A stretch of 64,000 nt of DNA from Gracilibacillus salitolerans. GTDB taxonomy: Bacteria; Bacillota; Bacilli; Bacillales; Amphibacillaceae. Positions 39,154 to 48,528 of the stretch are shown here, in pieces. A model generated the notes under the pieces. It saw only the letters and a program-made list of their open reading frames with translations, was not told where the DNA came from and did not search any database. The stretch lies in the NCBI RefSeq assembly GCF_009650095.1, contig NZ_CP045915.1, positions 806,001 through 870,000 of the forward strand, in the 5' to 3' direction. Each line of letters begins with the position of its first letter. Position 1 is the first letter of the stretch. A program made the position numbers and the translations under genes.

Positions 39154-40226
39154 ACCAGTCTATTTTACCGCGTGTAGAAATTAACCTTGCCAAAATTGCA
39201 CATAATACAGCGAAGCTAGTTGAAATATACGCCTCTGAAAATATCGAACTAATGGGCGTTACAAAAACGGTATGTGGTTCTCCAGAAATAGCAAAAACAA
39301 TATTGGGGCAAGGTATTCACATGCTCGCAGATTCCAAATTGGTAAATTTAAAAAGAATGCGTGATGCAGGAATTAAGGCAAATTTTGTATTATTAAGAAT
39401 ACCTGCTTTAAGTGAAATTGACTCGGTTATAAAAAATGCAGATATTAGCATTAACACCGAACTATCTGTTATTAAAAAATTATCTGAAGCAGCTTTACGA
39501 AATAACACCGTGCATAAAATTATTCTAATGATCGAAATGGGAGATTTAAGAGAAGGGATAATGCCCGAAAATCTTGAGAATTTTATTCAAGAGATCTTAG
39601 TGCTTAAAGGGATTGAAATTGTTGGCATTGCTGTAAACTTTGCGTGCTTTGGAGGAGTAAAACCAAACGAACAAAAGATGAACGATTTATCTAAACTGGC
39701 TAGCGATGTTGAAGAGAAATTTTCTCTTCCACTTTCATATATATCAGGTGGAAACTCGGCCAATTATAATTGGTTTATGACAGCTGGTAGTGTTGGAAAG
39801 GTTAATAACTTAAGGTTGGGTGAATCTATTTATTTAGGACGTGAAACTTTAAACCGAAGAGCAATTCCAGATTTATATACTGACGCGTTTACTTTCGTTA
39901 CAGAAATTATTGAATCGAAAACAAAACCATCTATACCTTACGGAGAAATAGGTCAGAATGCTTTTGGGGACTTTCAGCAATTTGAAGATCGTGGACAAAT
40001 GAGTAGAGTTATTCTTGGAGTAGGAAGCCAAGATGTACTGGTGGCTGGACTAATACCCACGTTGGATATTGAAATACTTGGTTCCAGTAGCGATCATACA
40101 GTCATCGATGCAAAAAAAATTAACTTATTGGTAGGAGATGAAGTAACTTTCAATCTTAACTATGGTGCACTTCTTTCTATAATGACATCCCCATATGTTT
40201 ATAAAAAATACAGCAAAACCATTTAG
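39150..40226 (+). CDS. Alanine/ornithine racemase family PLP enzyme
   Basis: A 358-residue fold-type-III PLP enzyme. The N-terminal barrel begins PRVEINLAKIAHNTAKLVE, and the PLP lysine is in LMGVTKTVCG near residue 38. GNSANYNW and LRLGESIYLGRE are typical of the alanine/ornithine racemase (Orr) group rather than of YggS or Alr. The start is TTG at 39150 with no clear ribosome-binding site; translation is probably coupled to the preceding gene. Substrate is unknown. The pairing suggests a D-amino acid is made by racemisation and then acted on by the DUF1611 partner. Confidence 0.75.
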   Translation: MNQSILPRVEINLAKIAHNTAKLVEIYASENIELMGVTKTVCGSPEIAKTILGQGIHMLADSKLVNLKRMRDAGIKANFVLLRIPALSEIDSVIKNADISINTELSVIKKLSEAALRNNTVHKIILMIEMGDLREGIMPENLENFIQEILVLKGIEIVGIAVNFACFGGVKPNEQKMNDLSKLASDVEEKFSLPLSYISGGNSANYNWFMTAGSVGKVNNLRLGESIYLGRETLNRRAIPDLYTDAFTFVTEIIESKTKPSIPYGEIGQNAFGDFQQFEDRGQMSRVILGVGSQDVLVAGLIPTLDIEILGSSSDHTVIDAKKINLLVGDEVTFNLNYGALLSIMTSPYVYKKYSKTI

Positions 40227-40233
40227 GCAATTA

Positions 40234-40341
40234 GGACAGGATCTTCAACAAACTGGCGGTATTGTATAAACCGTAGGTACTATCTTTTTATCTGCGATCA
40301 CCATCCAATCGATGTGGAGTGTTGTGCGCAGATTGTCTTGA
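40234..40341 (+). pseudogene. Decayed gene 3' end (GQDLQQTGGIV...SAITIQSMWSVVRRLS)
   Basis: Right after the racemase, one frame reads GQDLQQTGGIV, a stop, then TVGTIFLSAITIQSMWSVVRRLS and TGA. It looks like the last 35 residues of a membrane protein with one internal stop. 26 of 27 bases at 40316-40342 recur at 41290-41316. The parent family is not identified; a multidrug-type transporter tail is a guess. Confidence 0.45.
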
Positions 40342-40477
40342 AAGAATAACTCCATTTATCGGTTGTAATGTAGTTAAGATATGATGAATGGTTTTAAGCT
40401 CATTAGAAAAATTAGTTTGGTGGACTGATGTATTCAGTTCACTCTTTTCAATTTCGAAGCATACCCTAATTATCTAG

Positions 40478-40951
40478 TTAATTTTCATTAATCATTGTAA
40501 TGAACTCTGCAAAATCAGTTGTGAACTTGTCTTTCTTTACAAACCCTAGTTTTTGATATAAATGAATAGCTCTTTTATTGAAGGTTGCAACTGATAACCT
40601 TATAGGGATTCCCCTGTAATTTTCTCTTATGTAGTTAATTATAAATGTACAAAAATTATACCCGTAACCTTTCCCTGTATAATCAGGGGACATACCAAGA
40701 CCTATATCTACACACTTATCATTATAGACCCCATGTTTGTACCCAACTGGTATTCGAGCTGTTTTACCTGTACATAAAAAACCAAACAAATCACCATTAT
40801 CTTCAGTTATAGCTTTATAAGAACCATCGAGTCGTTCTTTTATCTCTTCGTCAGTAACTTCATTATTATAAAAATCATACGGTTTTTCATATATCCAGCT
40901 TAGTATCTTTCTAGCTTGATTCTCGTCCATATTTTTAATGGTTAAATTCAT
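40478..40951 (-). CDS. GNAT family N-acetyltransferase
   Basis: A 157-residue GNAT enzyme. The acetyl-CoA site is seen in LGMSPDYTGKGYGYNFCTFIINY, and the C-terminal strand in LSVATFNKRAIHLYQKLGFV. ATG at 40951 is chosen since GAGGGATATT immediately precedes it; an upstream in-frame ATG four codons earlier overlaps that site. Substrate is unknown. It is convergent with the racemase gene and has no neighbours in the same operon. Confidence 0.85.
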   Translation of the reverse strand: MNLTIKNMDENQARKILSWIYEKPYDFYNNEVTDEEIKERLDGSYKAITEDNGDLFGFLCTGKTARIPVGYKHGVYNDKCVDIGLGMSPDYTGKGYGYNFCTFIINYIRENYRGIPIRLSVATFNKRAIHLYQKLGFVKKDKFTTDFAEFITMINEN

Positions 40952-41242
40952 AATATCCCTCATTTCATTAGTCGTTTAGTACCCAGGCTTTCCACAATCT
41001 ATTTGTTGAACAACAGCATTTGTATTATTTTACCATATAATCGGTAATATCCCTTCCATTTTTTACAAAATTTAGGCATAAATCGATTTTAAAATTCTGA
41101 CTATACAAATACATCTTCATTTAACAGGCATAAATTATAGAAGACAAGGTTATTTTGATTACAAAAAGAAATTAATATTGAGAAAATAATACAAAAGGAA
41201 AAAACTTATGACTTAAAACATGGCACCAATGCCCCCTCAGAA

Positions 41243-41315
41243 AAAACTGCAACTTTTTAATTGTTCTGCCACCTACAGTCCAAACATGCGGAGTATTGTG
41301 CGCAGATTGTCTTGA
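41243..41315 (+). pseudogene. Second copy of the decayed tail
   Basis: Ends with the same 27-bp block (41290-41316, one mismatch) as 40316-40342. In frame it reads CSATYSPNMRSIVRRLS and TGA, comparable with SAITIQSMWSVVRRLS. The upstream part is more decayed. Confidence 0.4.
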
Positions 41316-41327
41316 AGGTGCCTAACT

Positions 41328-41541
41328 AAAATAAACCCTTGATAGTCCCCACTGATTTGGTTAAAATAATCATTGGCGAATTCGGGATCATTTCATGCCC
41401 AAATCTTTGCCCTATCAGTCTTTGATAAATTTGCGTTTTTTCTCAGTTAAGCAATTCATTCTTATTAAATCGAAAAAAGGTGAAAAAACGGCCATTTTTA
41501 TCATGATTGTCTAAACTGGGCTTCGGTAGCAAAACTTTAAG
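41328..41541 (-). other. Possible minus-strand coding remnant
   Basis: On the minus strand a frame reads KVLLPKPSLDNHDKNGRFF and, after one stop, GQRFGHEMIPNSPMIILTK to a second stop. It has protein-like composition but no start, no ribosome-binding site and no family I recognise. A degraded transposase or host gene are both possible. Otherwise this 300-base stretch before the dus gene holds nothing clear. Confidence 0.25.
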
Positions 41542-41567
41542 TGTTTAATTTGGTATAAATTTAAAAG

Positions 41568-41593
41568 AAGCAAGAGCATTTTGCTTTTTTATT
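41568..41593. terminator. Short terminator-like hairpin
   Basis: AAGCAA (41568-41573) pairs with TTGCTT (41581-41586) followed by Ts. The stem is only six bp and lies 50 bases before the dus gene, so it may be an old terminator or a weak attenuator. Confidence 0.4.
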
Positions 41594-41638
41594 TTGGAAT
41601 ACGGATTTGGGATATCCGATAATGAAAGGAATTTGATT

Positions 41639-42622
41639 ATGATAGATAATTTTTGGCGTGAATTACCACGACCGTTTTTTATATTGGCACCAATGGAAGA
41701 TGTAACGGATGTTGTTTTTCGTCATGTAGTGAGTGAAGCAGCAAGACCTGATGTGTTTTTTACCGAGTTTGCAAATACGGAGAGTTATTGTCACCCAGAG
41801 GGGAACCAAAGTGTGCGTGGACGTTTAACTTTTACAGAGGATGAACAACCAATGGTAGCCCATATATGGGGGGACAAGCCTGAATACTTTAGGCAAATGA
41901 GTATTGGTATGGCGAAAGAAGGGTTTAAGGGTGTCGATATCAATATGGGTTGTCCAGCTCCTAATGTCACAAAGAGTGGAAAGGGATGCGGCCTGATCCG
42001 TCGTCCAGAAGTTGCAGCAGATCTAATACAAGCAGCAAAAGCAGGAGGATTGCCTGTAAGTGTGAAGACAAGGCTTGGTTATACTTATGTAGAGGAATGG
42101 CGTGACTGGTTAACACACATATTGAAACAAGACATTGTAAATCTTTCTATTCATCTACGTACCAAAAAGGAAATGAGTAAAGTAGATGCTCATTGGGAAT
42201 TAATTCCGGAGATAAAGAAACTTCGTGACCAGGTGGCACCAGATACACTTTTGACGATCAATGGGGATATCCCTGACCGTCAAACCGGCTTGAAGCTCGC
42301 TCACCAATACGGTGTTGATGGGGTGATGATTGGGCGTGGTATTTTTCATAATCCATTTGCCTTTGAAAAGCAGCCAAAAGATCCTAGTAGTAAAGAATTG
42401 CTCGATCTTTTGAGATTACATCTGGATCTTTTTGATAAATATTCAAAATTAGAACCACGTCTGTTCAAACCTCTTCGTCGCTTTTTTAAGATATATGTTC
42501 GCGGATTTAGAGGGGCGAGTGAATTAAGAAATCAATTGATGAACACAGAGTCAACAGATGAAGTGCGTAAATTGCTCGATACGTTTGATAGAGAGAATCT
42601 GGATGGGGCGGGGAAACAGTAG
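41639..42622 (+). CDS. dus: tRNA-dihydrouridine synthase
   Basis: A 327-residue FMN-dependent reductase of uridines in tRNA. The barrel starts [17 protein letters not shown], the catalytic cysteine is in [17 protein letters not shown] near residue 104, and the FMN phosphate site is in [15 protein letters not shown]. It is close to the Dus family rather than to other old-yellow barrels. GAAAGGAATTTGATT supports ATG 41639. Bacilli usually have two or three Dus enzymes; the target position cannot be told. Confidence 0.92.
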   Translation: MIDNFWRELPRPFFILAPMEDVTDVVFRHVVSEAARPDVFFTEFANTESYCHPEGNQSVRGRLTFTEDEQPMVAHIWGDKPEYFRQMSIGMAKEGFKGVDINMGCPAPNVTKSGKGCGLIRRPEVAADLIQAAKAGGLPVSVKTRLGYTYVEEWRDWLTHILKQDIVNLSIHLRTKKEMSKVDAHWELIPEIKKLRDQVAPDTLLTINGDIPDRQTGLKLAHQYGVDGVMIGRGIFHNPFAFEKQPKDPSSKELLDLLRLHLDLFDKYSKLEPRLFKPLRRFFKIYVRGFRGASELRNQLMNTESTDEVRKLLDTFDRENLDGAGKQ

Positions 42623-42769
42623 AGGTGTCCCAATCCAAAGTGAAAGCGAAGTGGGACGTTGAACAGATGGTGACCCCAAAAAAAAGGATTTATATGAAGC
42701 AGTTAATTGGCTTGTGTGAATGCGGTAGTTATCTTAATAATTCCAATTGTTTTTAGAAGTATGATAATA

Positions 42770-42807
42770 AAAACAGTCTCTCCACGTAGTCGAGAGACTG
42801 TTTTTTT
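42770..42807. terminator. Bidirectional terminator
   Basis: AAAACAGTCTCT pairs with AGAGACTGTTTT around CCACGTAGTCG, followed by Ts on the plus strand and preceded by As that serve the minus strand. It lies between convergent dus and gbsR. Confidence 0.85.
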
Positions 42808-42830
42808 AATTATTTCATTAACATATTTGG

Positions 42831-43415
42831 TTACGATTTATGGTGATTGTGATCATCTGATTTCGTATCTTCAATTGGTAAGAATTCAAAAATCTCACCA
42901 GATTCAACGGAATGGACAAGTCTCTCCAACCAGTGGCAATAGCTCCTATATTCCTTGAGTTGCTGTAAATCTTGTTCAGCACGTTGTTTTATTTCCTCAT
43001 CGATTTCCTCTTCATCTAGTACTTGTTGCAGTTTCTCTATAGCATCATTGATGGACGAAAGATTTAATTTAGCTTCCCTTTCCCATTTATCCCCAAAGAA
43101 ATGGGAGAAGTATTGGAAAAAATTTTTCTCGGCCATAAATAAATCCTTACGAGAACCTTTTTTCCAGACTTTCTTTACAATATTGATATCTTGTAACTTT
43201 CGGACTGCGGTGCTCATGCTCGGTTTACTCATTCCAAGATCGTTTTTCATATCATCAAGAGTCAAAGGATCATGCTTGAAATACATAGTTGCGTATAATC
43301 TTCCGATGGATGGCGTGACACCGTATAGATCCATTGTTTCGGCAATAGAGTTAATGACTAAGCGTTCAGCATCTTCAAGCATTTTTTCTGCTTTTTGCTG
43401 TTTTTCATCTTCCAA
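42831..43415 (-). CDS. gbsR: GbsR/MarR family transcriptional repressor of betaine synthesis
   Basis: A 194-residue regulator. The winged helix-turn-helix spans about residues 25-95 (GVTPSIGRLYATMYFKHDPLTLDDMKNDLGMSKPSMSTAVRKL), with a helical C-terminal part for ligand binding and dimer contact. B. subtilis GbsR is a choline-responsive repressor of gbsAB and opuB. The start is TTG at 43415 behind GAGGGATATCA. It is divergent from gbsA, and two matching palindromes lie in the shared region. Confidence 0.9.
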   Translation of the reverse strand: MEDEKQQKAEKMLEDAERLVINSIAETMDLYGVTPSIGRLYATMYFKHDPLTLDDMKNDLGMSKPSMSTAVRKLQDINIVKKVWKKGSRKDLFMAEKNFFQYFSHFFGDKWEREAKLNLSSINDAIEKLQQVLDEEEIDEEIKQRAEQDLQQLKEYRSYCHWLERLVHSVESGEIFEFLPIEDTKSDDHNHHKS

Positions 43416-43454
43416 TGATATCCCTCATTTCACATTATTATTAAAATTTAAATG

Positions 43455-43472
43455 GTTAAATATGAATTTAAC
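43455..43472. promoter_or_regulatory. Candidate GbsR operator 1
   Basis: GTTAAATATGAATTTAAC is an 18-bp palindrome of the form GTTAAA-N6-TTTAAC, 40 bases upstream of the gbsR start. A second site of the same form lies at 43587. Confidence 0.5.
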
Positions 43473-43542
43473 TACTTTAATTTCAACTATAACGTATCTT
43501 GTGTGAATGTCAAAAATTATTGAATCGAAAAATAGACGCTGG

Positions 43543-43604
43543 TTTACAAAGAAAAACTGCTGTGATATATTTAATATGTTAAAAACGTTAAAAAATAATT
43601 TAAC
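43543..43604 (+). promoter_or_regulatory. gbsA promoter with downstream candidate GbsR operator 2
   Basis: TTTACA (43543-43548), 17 bases, TATATT (43566-43571) form a sigma-A promoter with start near 43578. GTTAAAAAATAATTTAAC (43587-43604) repeats the GTTAAA-N6-TTTAAC pattern of operator 1 and would lie at about +10 to +27, where a bound repressor blocks elongation. This also fixes the translation start to 43630. Confidence 0.55.
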
Positions 43605-43629
43605 AAAATTAATGCGAGGGGGAAAATTC

Positions 43630-45096
43630 ATGAAAAAAATGTTCATCAACGGGGAATGGACTGAGTCTTGCTCAGGAGAGAGCAGAAGTATCATCAACCC
43701 GTTCAATCAGGAAATTATTGCAACAGTCGCTGAGGGGAACGCAGAAGATGCGAAACTAGCAATCTCTGCAGCACGAGAAGCCTTTGATCATGGGGATTGG
43801 AGACATACCCCTACTAATGATCGAGGTAAAAAAGTACTCCAAATCGCTGAATTAATTGAAAGAGATAAAGAAGAACTAGCGGAGCTAGAATCTCTTGATA
43901 CTGGCAAAACGATTGAAGAAAGCCGTGCAGATATGGCTGATATCGCCGAGGTTTTTCGTTATTTTGCTGGTTTAGCTGATAAAGACGGTGGAGAAATAAT
44001 TGATTCACCGATTCCGAATAGCCAAAGTAAAGTTGTTCGTGAACCGGTCGGAGTTTGCGGTCAAATCACACCATGGAATTACCCACTTTTACAAGCAGCT
44101 TGGAAAATTGCTCCTGCGCTTGCTGCGGGAAATACGATTGTGATGAAACCAAGTGAGATCACGCCGTTAACGACGATTAAAGTGACAGAATTAATGGAAG
44201 AAGTCGGTTTTCCAAATGGTGTAGTTAACCTTGTTCTCGGTAAAGGTGCAGCAGTTGGTAACGAGCTAGCAGAAAGCCATGACGTTGACCTTATATCTTT
44301 TACAGGTGGTATTGAGACAGGTAAGAAGATTATGCAGACGGCAAGCGGCAATGTGAAGAAGATTGCACTCGAACTTGGAGGGAAAAATCCAAACATTGTA
44401 TTTGCGGATGCTGATTTTGATACCGCACTTGATCAAGCCTTGAATGCTGTTTTCTTTCATGCTGGTCAGGTTTGTTCTGCTGGGGCTAGATTACTTGTTG
44501 AAGATTCCATTCATGACCGTTTTGTCGAGGCACTTGCTGAAAGAGCTAAGCGAATTAAATTAGGCAATGGATTTAATGAAGAAACGCAGTCTGGTCCATT
44601 AATTTCAGAAGAGCATCGAGCAAAAGTTGAAAAATACGTAGAAATCGGAAAACAAGAAGGAGCTAAAGTCTTGGTTGGCGGCTCTCGTCCTGAAGATCCC
44701 GAACTGCAAAACGGCTTCTTCTACTTGCCTACTATTCTAACCGACTGTCATTCTGATATGCGCATCGTACAGGAGGAGGTATTCGGTCCTGTTTTAACGG
44801 TTGAACGCTTTAAAGATGAAGAAGAGGCAGTGCGTCTAGCTAATGATACGATCTATGGCCTTGCTGGTGCAGTATGGACTACTGACGTTGATAAGGCGGA
44901 ACGTGTTGCATCTGCATTACGAATGGGAACAGTTTGGATCAACGACTTCCACCCATATTTTGCACAGGCACCATGGGGTGGATATAAACAATCTGGAATT
45001 GGACGTGAGTTAGGCAAAATTGGATTGGAAGAATATACAGAAACGAAACATGTTTACCGTAATCTCAATCCAGAGCCACTTCACTGGTTTAAATAA
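43630..45096 (+). CDS. gbsA: Betaine-aldehyde dehydrogenase
   Basis: A 488-residue aldehyde dehydrogenase. The NAD site is in FTGGIETGKKIM, the general base is Glu in LELGGKNPNIVFAD near residue 248, and the nucleophile is Cys in HAGQVCSAGARL near residue 281. It oxidises betaine aldehyde to glycine betaine for osmoprotection. GCGAGGGGGAAAATTC precedes the ATG at 43630, and earlier in-frame starts lie upstream of the promoter. The dehydrogenase for the first step follows in the same operon. Confidence 0.93.
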   Translation: MKKMFINGEWTESCSGESRSIINPFNQEIIATVAEGNAEDAKLAISAAREAFDHGDWRHTPTNDRGKKVLQIAELIERDKEELAELESLDTGKTIEESRADMADIAEVFRYFAGLADKDGGEIIDSPIPNSQSKVVREPVGVCGQITPWNYPLLQAAWKIAPALAAGNTIVMKPSEITPLTTIKVTELMEEVGFPNGVVNLVLGKGAAVGNELAESHDVDLISFTGGIETGKKIMQTASGNVKKIALELGGKNPNIVFADADFDTALDQALNAVFFHAGQVCSAGARLLVEDSIHDRFVEALAERAKRIKLGNGFNEETQSGPLISEEHRAKVEKYVEIGKQEGAKVLVGGSRPEDPELQNGFFYLPTILTDCHSDMRIVQEEVFGPVLTVERFKDEEEAVRLANDTIYGLAGAVWTTDVDKAERVASALRMGTVWINDFHPYFAQAPWGGYKQSGIGRELGKIGLEEYTETKHVYRNLNPEPLHWFK

Positions 45097-45170
45097 TAAG
45101 TATATGAAAAACAATAACTGAATTTAGTTTTAATATGCTCATATTTATTTTAAATAAGGAGGTTCTTAGA

Positions 45171-46850
45171 ATGAGTGAAAGGTTTGACTATGTAATCATT
45201 GGCGGTGGAAGTGCAGGTTCTGTACTCGGTAACCGCCTAAGTGAAGACGGAACAAAGAGTGTTCTTATATTAGAAGCAGGTCGTAGTGACTATCCGTGGG
45301 ATTTATTGATTCAAATGCCAGCAGCATTGCCGTTCCCATCTGGGAAAACCTTATACGACTGGAAATATGAATCTGACCCTGAACCTTATATGGGTGGTCG
45401 ACGAATTAAGCATGCTCGTGGTAAGGTGCTTGGTGGTTCAAGTTCGATTAACGGCATGATTTATCAGCGAGGTAATCCAAAGGACTATGAACGCTGGGGA
45501 GCCGACCCAGGTATGGAAACGTGGGATTTTGCACACTGTCTTCCTTATTTTAAACGCTTGGAAAATGCTTTAGCAGCAGATCCAGATGATGAGCTTCGTG
45601 GTCACGATGGTCCTATCAAATTGGAACGCGGACCAGCAAAAAATCCTCTGTTCCAAGCCTTTTTTGATGCAGCTGTCCAAGCTGGATACAATCGAACACC
45701 TGATGTGAATGGTTATCGTCAAGAAGGGTTCGGACCATTTGATAAGCATGTGTACAAAGGTAGGAGGATGTCTGCTTCACGTGCCTATTTACATCCGTAT
45801 AAGCACCGTAAGAATCTTACGATAAGAACACGTGCTTTCGTTACCAATATCGACATAAATGGTGACCGAGCAGAAGGTGTGACATATCGACGCAACGGGA
45901 AGATGCATCAAGTGAAAGCAGGTGAAGTAATCCTTGCCGGTGGTGCGATTAACACGCCACAACTACTTCAACTATCAGGTGTGGGTGATGCAGAACATTT
46001 ACGTTCAGTTGGTGTTAAACCGAAAATTGATCTTCCTGGTGTTGGTGAAAACCTTCAGGATCACCTTGAAGTTTATATCCAACATGCTTGCCCGCAACCA
46101 GTATCTGAACAGCCTAACTTGAAGAAATGGCGGATGCCTTGGATCGGTTTGCAGTGGATATTTGGTCGTAAAGGTCCAGCAGCAACCAACCATTTTGAAG
46201 GCGGAGGGTTTGTCCGTTCGAATGATGATGTCGACTATCCAAATCTGATGTTCCATTTCCTTCCGGTAGCGGTAAGGTACGATGGACAAAAAGCAGAAAC
46301 GGATCACGGATTCCAAGTACACGTTGGACCTATGTATTCTGATGCTCGAGGGTCATTAAAGATCCGTTCAAATGATCCTAAAGAGCATCCAAGTATGGTC
46401 TATAACTACCTTTCCACTGAACAGGATCGACGTGAGTGGGTTGAAGCTATACGAGTTTCTCGAGAAATTATATCTCAGCAAGCGATGGCACCTTATAATT
46501 CAGGAGAAATCTCCCCTGGTCCATCTGTTCAAACGGATGAAGATATTTTGGATTGGGTGGCGAAAGATGCGGAGACTGCACTTCACCCATCGTGCACGAC
46601 AAAAATGGGGCCAGCTTCAGATCCTATGGCGGTCGTAGATCCGAATACGATGAAAGTCCATGGGCTCGACAATGTACGAGTTGCTGATGCATCAGCAATG
46701 CCTTACGTTACTAATGGTAATATCCATGCACCTGTATTGATGTTGGCGGAAAAAGCAGCGGACTTAATCCTTGAACGTAAGCCACTAGCGCCTATTCATG
46801 CCGACTTCTATCGTCATGGCGTGGATCCAGCCGATGCAGGCACTAATTAG
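45171..46850 (+). CDS. betA: Choline dehydrogenase (GMC flavoprotein)
   Basis: A 559-residue GMC oxidoreductase. The FAD motif [19 protein letters not shown] lies at the N-terminus, the GMC signature is [22 protein letters not shown], and the active-site histidine lies in [10 protein letters not shown] near residue 471. A closing [20 protein letters not shown] follows. It oxidises choline to betaine aldehyde. B. subtilis uses the unrelated alcohol dehydrogenase GbsB at this position, so this operon mixes the Bacillus regulator and aldehyde dehydrogenase with a BetA-type first enzyme. AAGGAGGTTCTTAG supports ATG 45171. Confidence 0.9.
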   Translation: MSERFDYVIIGGGSAGSVLGNRLSEDGTKSVLILEAGRSDYPWDLLIQMPAALPFPSGKTLYDWKYESDPEPYMGGRRIKHARGKVLGGSSSINGMIYQRGNPKDYERWGADPGMETWDFAHCLPYFKRLENALAADPDDELRGHDGPIKLERGPAKNPLFQAFFDAAVQAGYNRTPDVNGYRQEGFGPFDKHVYKGRRMSASRAYLHPYKHRKNLTIRTRAFVTNIDINGDRAEGVTYRRNGKMHQVKAGEVILAGGAINTPQLLQLSGVGDAEHLRSVGVKPKIDLPGVGENLQDHLEVYIQHACPQPVSEQPNLKKWRMPWIGLQWIFGRKGPAATNHFEGGGFVRSNDDVDYPNLMFHFLPVAVRYDGQKAETDHGFQVHVGPMYSDARGSLKIRSNDPKEHPSMVYNYLSTEQDRREWVEAIRVSREIISQQAMAPYNSGEISPGPSVQTDEDILDWVAKDAETALHPSCTTKMGPASDPMAVVDPNTMKVHGLDNVRVADASAMPYVTNGNIHAPVLMLAEKAADLILERKPLAPIHADFYRHGVDPADAGTN

Positions 46851-46922
46851 TAGTTAAGACAGATAATGTTTCTGTAAGAAGAACTTATGTTTAATGTTCC
46901 CCCCTTTTTAGAAATAGATGTA

Positions 46923-46964
46923 GAGCATTAAATTGCAAAACAAAGCAATTTAATGCTCTTTTTC
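46923..46964 (+). terminator. Terminator after betA
   Basis: GAGCATTAAATTGC (46923-46936) pairs perfectly with GCAATTTAATGCTC (46945-46958), followed by TTTTT. Confidence 0.9.
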
Positions 46965-47058
46965 GAGTATATTCCTCCTGAAAAATGTTTATTTAAGCCT
47001 ACAATAGGTCTGTGTATATACTAGTCATCACAGCAATATGACCACTAAACTATAAAAA

Positions 47059-47097
47059 AGAAGCTAGTCTCACCATAAATAAGAGAGACTAGCTTCT
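47059..47097 (-). terminator. Terminator of the binding-protein gene
   Basis: AGAAGCTAGTCTC pairs with GAGACTAGCTTCT; on the minus strand the stem is followed by six Ts. It closes the gene ending at 47111. Confidence 0.85.
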
Positions 47098-47110
47098 ATT
47101 ATCTTTGTCC

Positions 47111-48019
47111 TTATTCTACCCATTCATCAACCAATTCTTGATTCTCATCAATCCATTCTTTAGCTCCATCAAGTGGTTCTTCAGCATTTTCTACATAGTC
47201 AATTAGTTCACCAATTTGTTCGTCATTCATTTTCCAATTGTTAAACCATTCGCTAACATTTGGATAATCTTCGCTGAATCCCTCTCTTATAGCATGGTGA
47301 ATTTTTTCTACTCCACCGTACTTGTTTTGTGGGTCTTCTAGGAATTTTAAATCATATTTAGAGAATATCCAGTGCGGGGTCCAAAGTGGTGCCACGATGG
47401 GTTCTCTATTTTCTACTGATTCTCTAATCTCAACTAACATTGTAGCTTCAGAGCTTGCTAATAAATCAAATTCAAGATTATAATCATCAATTAATTCTTT
47501 CGTAACATCCATCGTACCTGCGCCCGCGTCAAAACCAACAATTTGCCCATCAAACAGTTCTTTATGTTCATTTAAGTCTTCTATACTATTTACTTCTTCT
47601 AAATATTCTGGAACAACAAGTCCAACTTTAGCAGTATCAAACCAAGTAGCTTCAGAGAAATTAACTGTATCTTGATATTCCTCCAGATAATTAGCATCTT
47701 GAACCGGTAACCAAATTTCTAAATGAGCGTCTAGATCACCACTTTCTAATGCTTGCATCATCACACCCATGTCTAATACGTTTAACTTGACGTTATAACC
47801 TTTTTCTTCTAAAATTGCTTTCCACATATTGGTTACGGCGATATTTTCAGCCCAATTAATTTGACCAATCGTTATTTCCTCACCATTTACTTCTGTTGTT
47901 GATTCTTCTTCTCCTGTTTGTTCACTGTTCGATGCATCGTTAGTGTTTCCGCAAGCTGTCAGTACTGCAACCACTAATAATAATAAAATAATACTAAGCT
48001 CTTTTTTCCATTTGTTCAT
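47111..48019 (-). CDS. opuAC: Glycine betaine/proline betaine ABC substrate-binding lipoprotein (OpuAC type)
   Basis: A 302-residue lipoprotein. The signal peptide ends in the lipobox VLTACGN (cysteine near residue 22), a Ser/Glu-rich linker follows, and a single OpuAC/ProX domain begins ITIGQINWAENIAV. Conserved aromatic residues in WLPVQDANY and APLWTPHWIFSKYDLKFLEDP would form the quaternary-ammonium cage. AAGGGAGTTTTCAAC supports the ATG at 48019; earlier in-frame starts are A/T-rich leader. The ATPase and permease genes are not adjacent, so it is an orphan binding protein. Choline rather than betaine is possible next to choline-oxidising enzymes. Confidence 0.88.
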   Translation of the reverse strand: MNKWKKELSIILLLLVVAVLTACGNTNDASNSEQTGEEESTTEVNGEEITIGQINWAENIAVTNMWKAILEEKGYNVKLNVLDMGVMMQALESGDLDAHLEIWLPVQDANYLEEYQDTVNFSEATWFDTAKVGLVVPEYLEEVNSIEDLNEHKELFDGQIVGFDAGAGTMDVTKELIDDYNLEFDLLASSEATMLVEIRESVENREPIVAPLWTPHWIFSKYDLKFLEDPQNKYGGVEKIHHAIREGFSEDYPNVSEWFNNWKMNDEQIGELIDYVENAEEPLDGAKEWIDENQELVDEWVE

Positions 48020-48070
48020 TGTTGAAAACTCCCTTATTATATAATAATTAAAAATATTCCAAATATAAAA

Positions 48071-48172
48071 TTTGTTTAGAAATATTTTAATACAAAAACT
48101 AAACAAAACTCAACTTCTATTCAGAAGAGAGAAGTCATGTAATGGTATTCTTAAACTTTCATTTAAGAATAC
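48071..48172. promoter_or_regulatory. Inverted repeats upstream of the binding-protein gene
   Basis: TTTGTTTAG (48071-48079) and CTAAACAAA (48099-48107) are perfect inverted copies 19 bases apart, in the promoter region of the minus-strand gene. GTATTCTTAA (48145-48154) and TTAAGAATAC (48163-48172) form a second, tighter palindrome. Operators for an osmotic or choline regulator are plausible; no known motif is matched. The remaining stretch to 48528 shows no gene. Confidence 0.4.
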
Positions 48173-48528
48173 AGCTTTTCGATTTTAAATCTCCATTTTA
48201 AAGTAAATGAATCATAAAGCCCCCCATAATAAATTTTGTTAAATTTTTTTAAAACGTTCTTTACATACTTTATACTAACGTGTTTAAGCTAAATGTTCAA
48301 GAGGTAAACGTGATTTCAGTCACTTCCATACCAAAAACTAAGTCATCATTGCAATTGTAGTACTCTTTTTCATTCATCATATCCACATGAGGAGTGATAC
48401 AAAATTGTATTCTAAATGATAAAAAATTGAAACATTGTGAAGGGTTATGTTTGTTAGAATATAGGATGGAGTTTTATATTTAGCATAATTACGTTTTTAA
48501 ATAAGGCAATATGGGGGAACAGGATGAC

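Noticed and set aside
43507..43629. 41-codon N-terminal extension of gbsA
   Set aside because: It contains the promoter and candidate operator and lacks a ribosome-binding site; family length fits ATG 43630.
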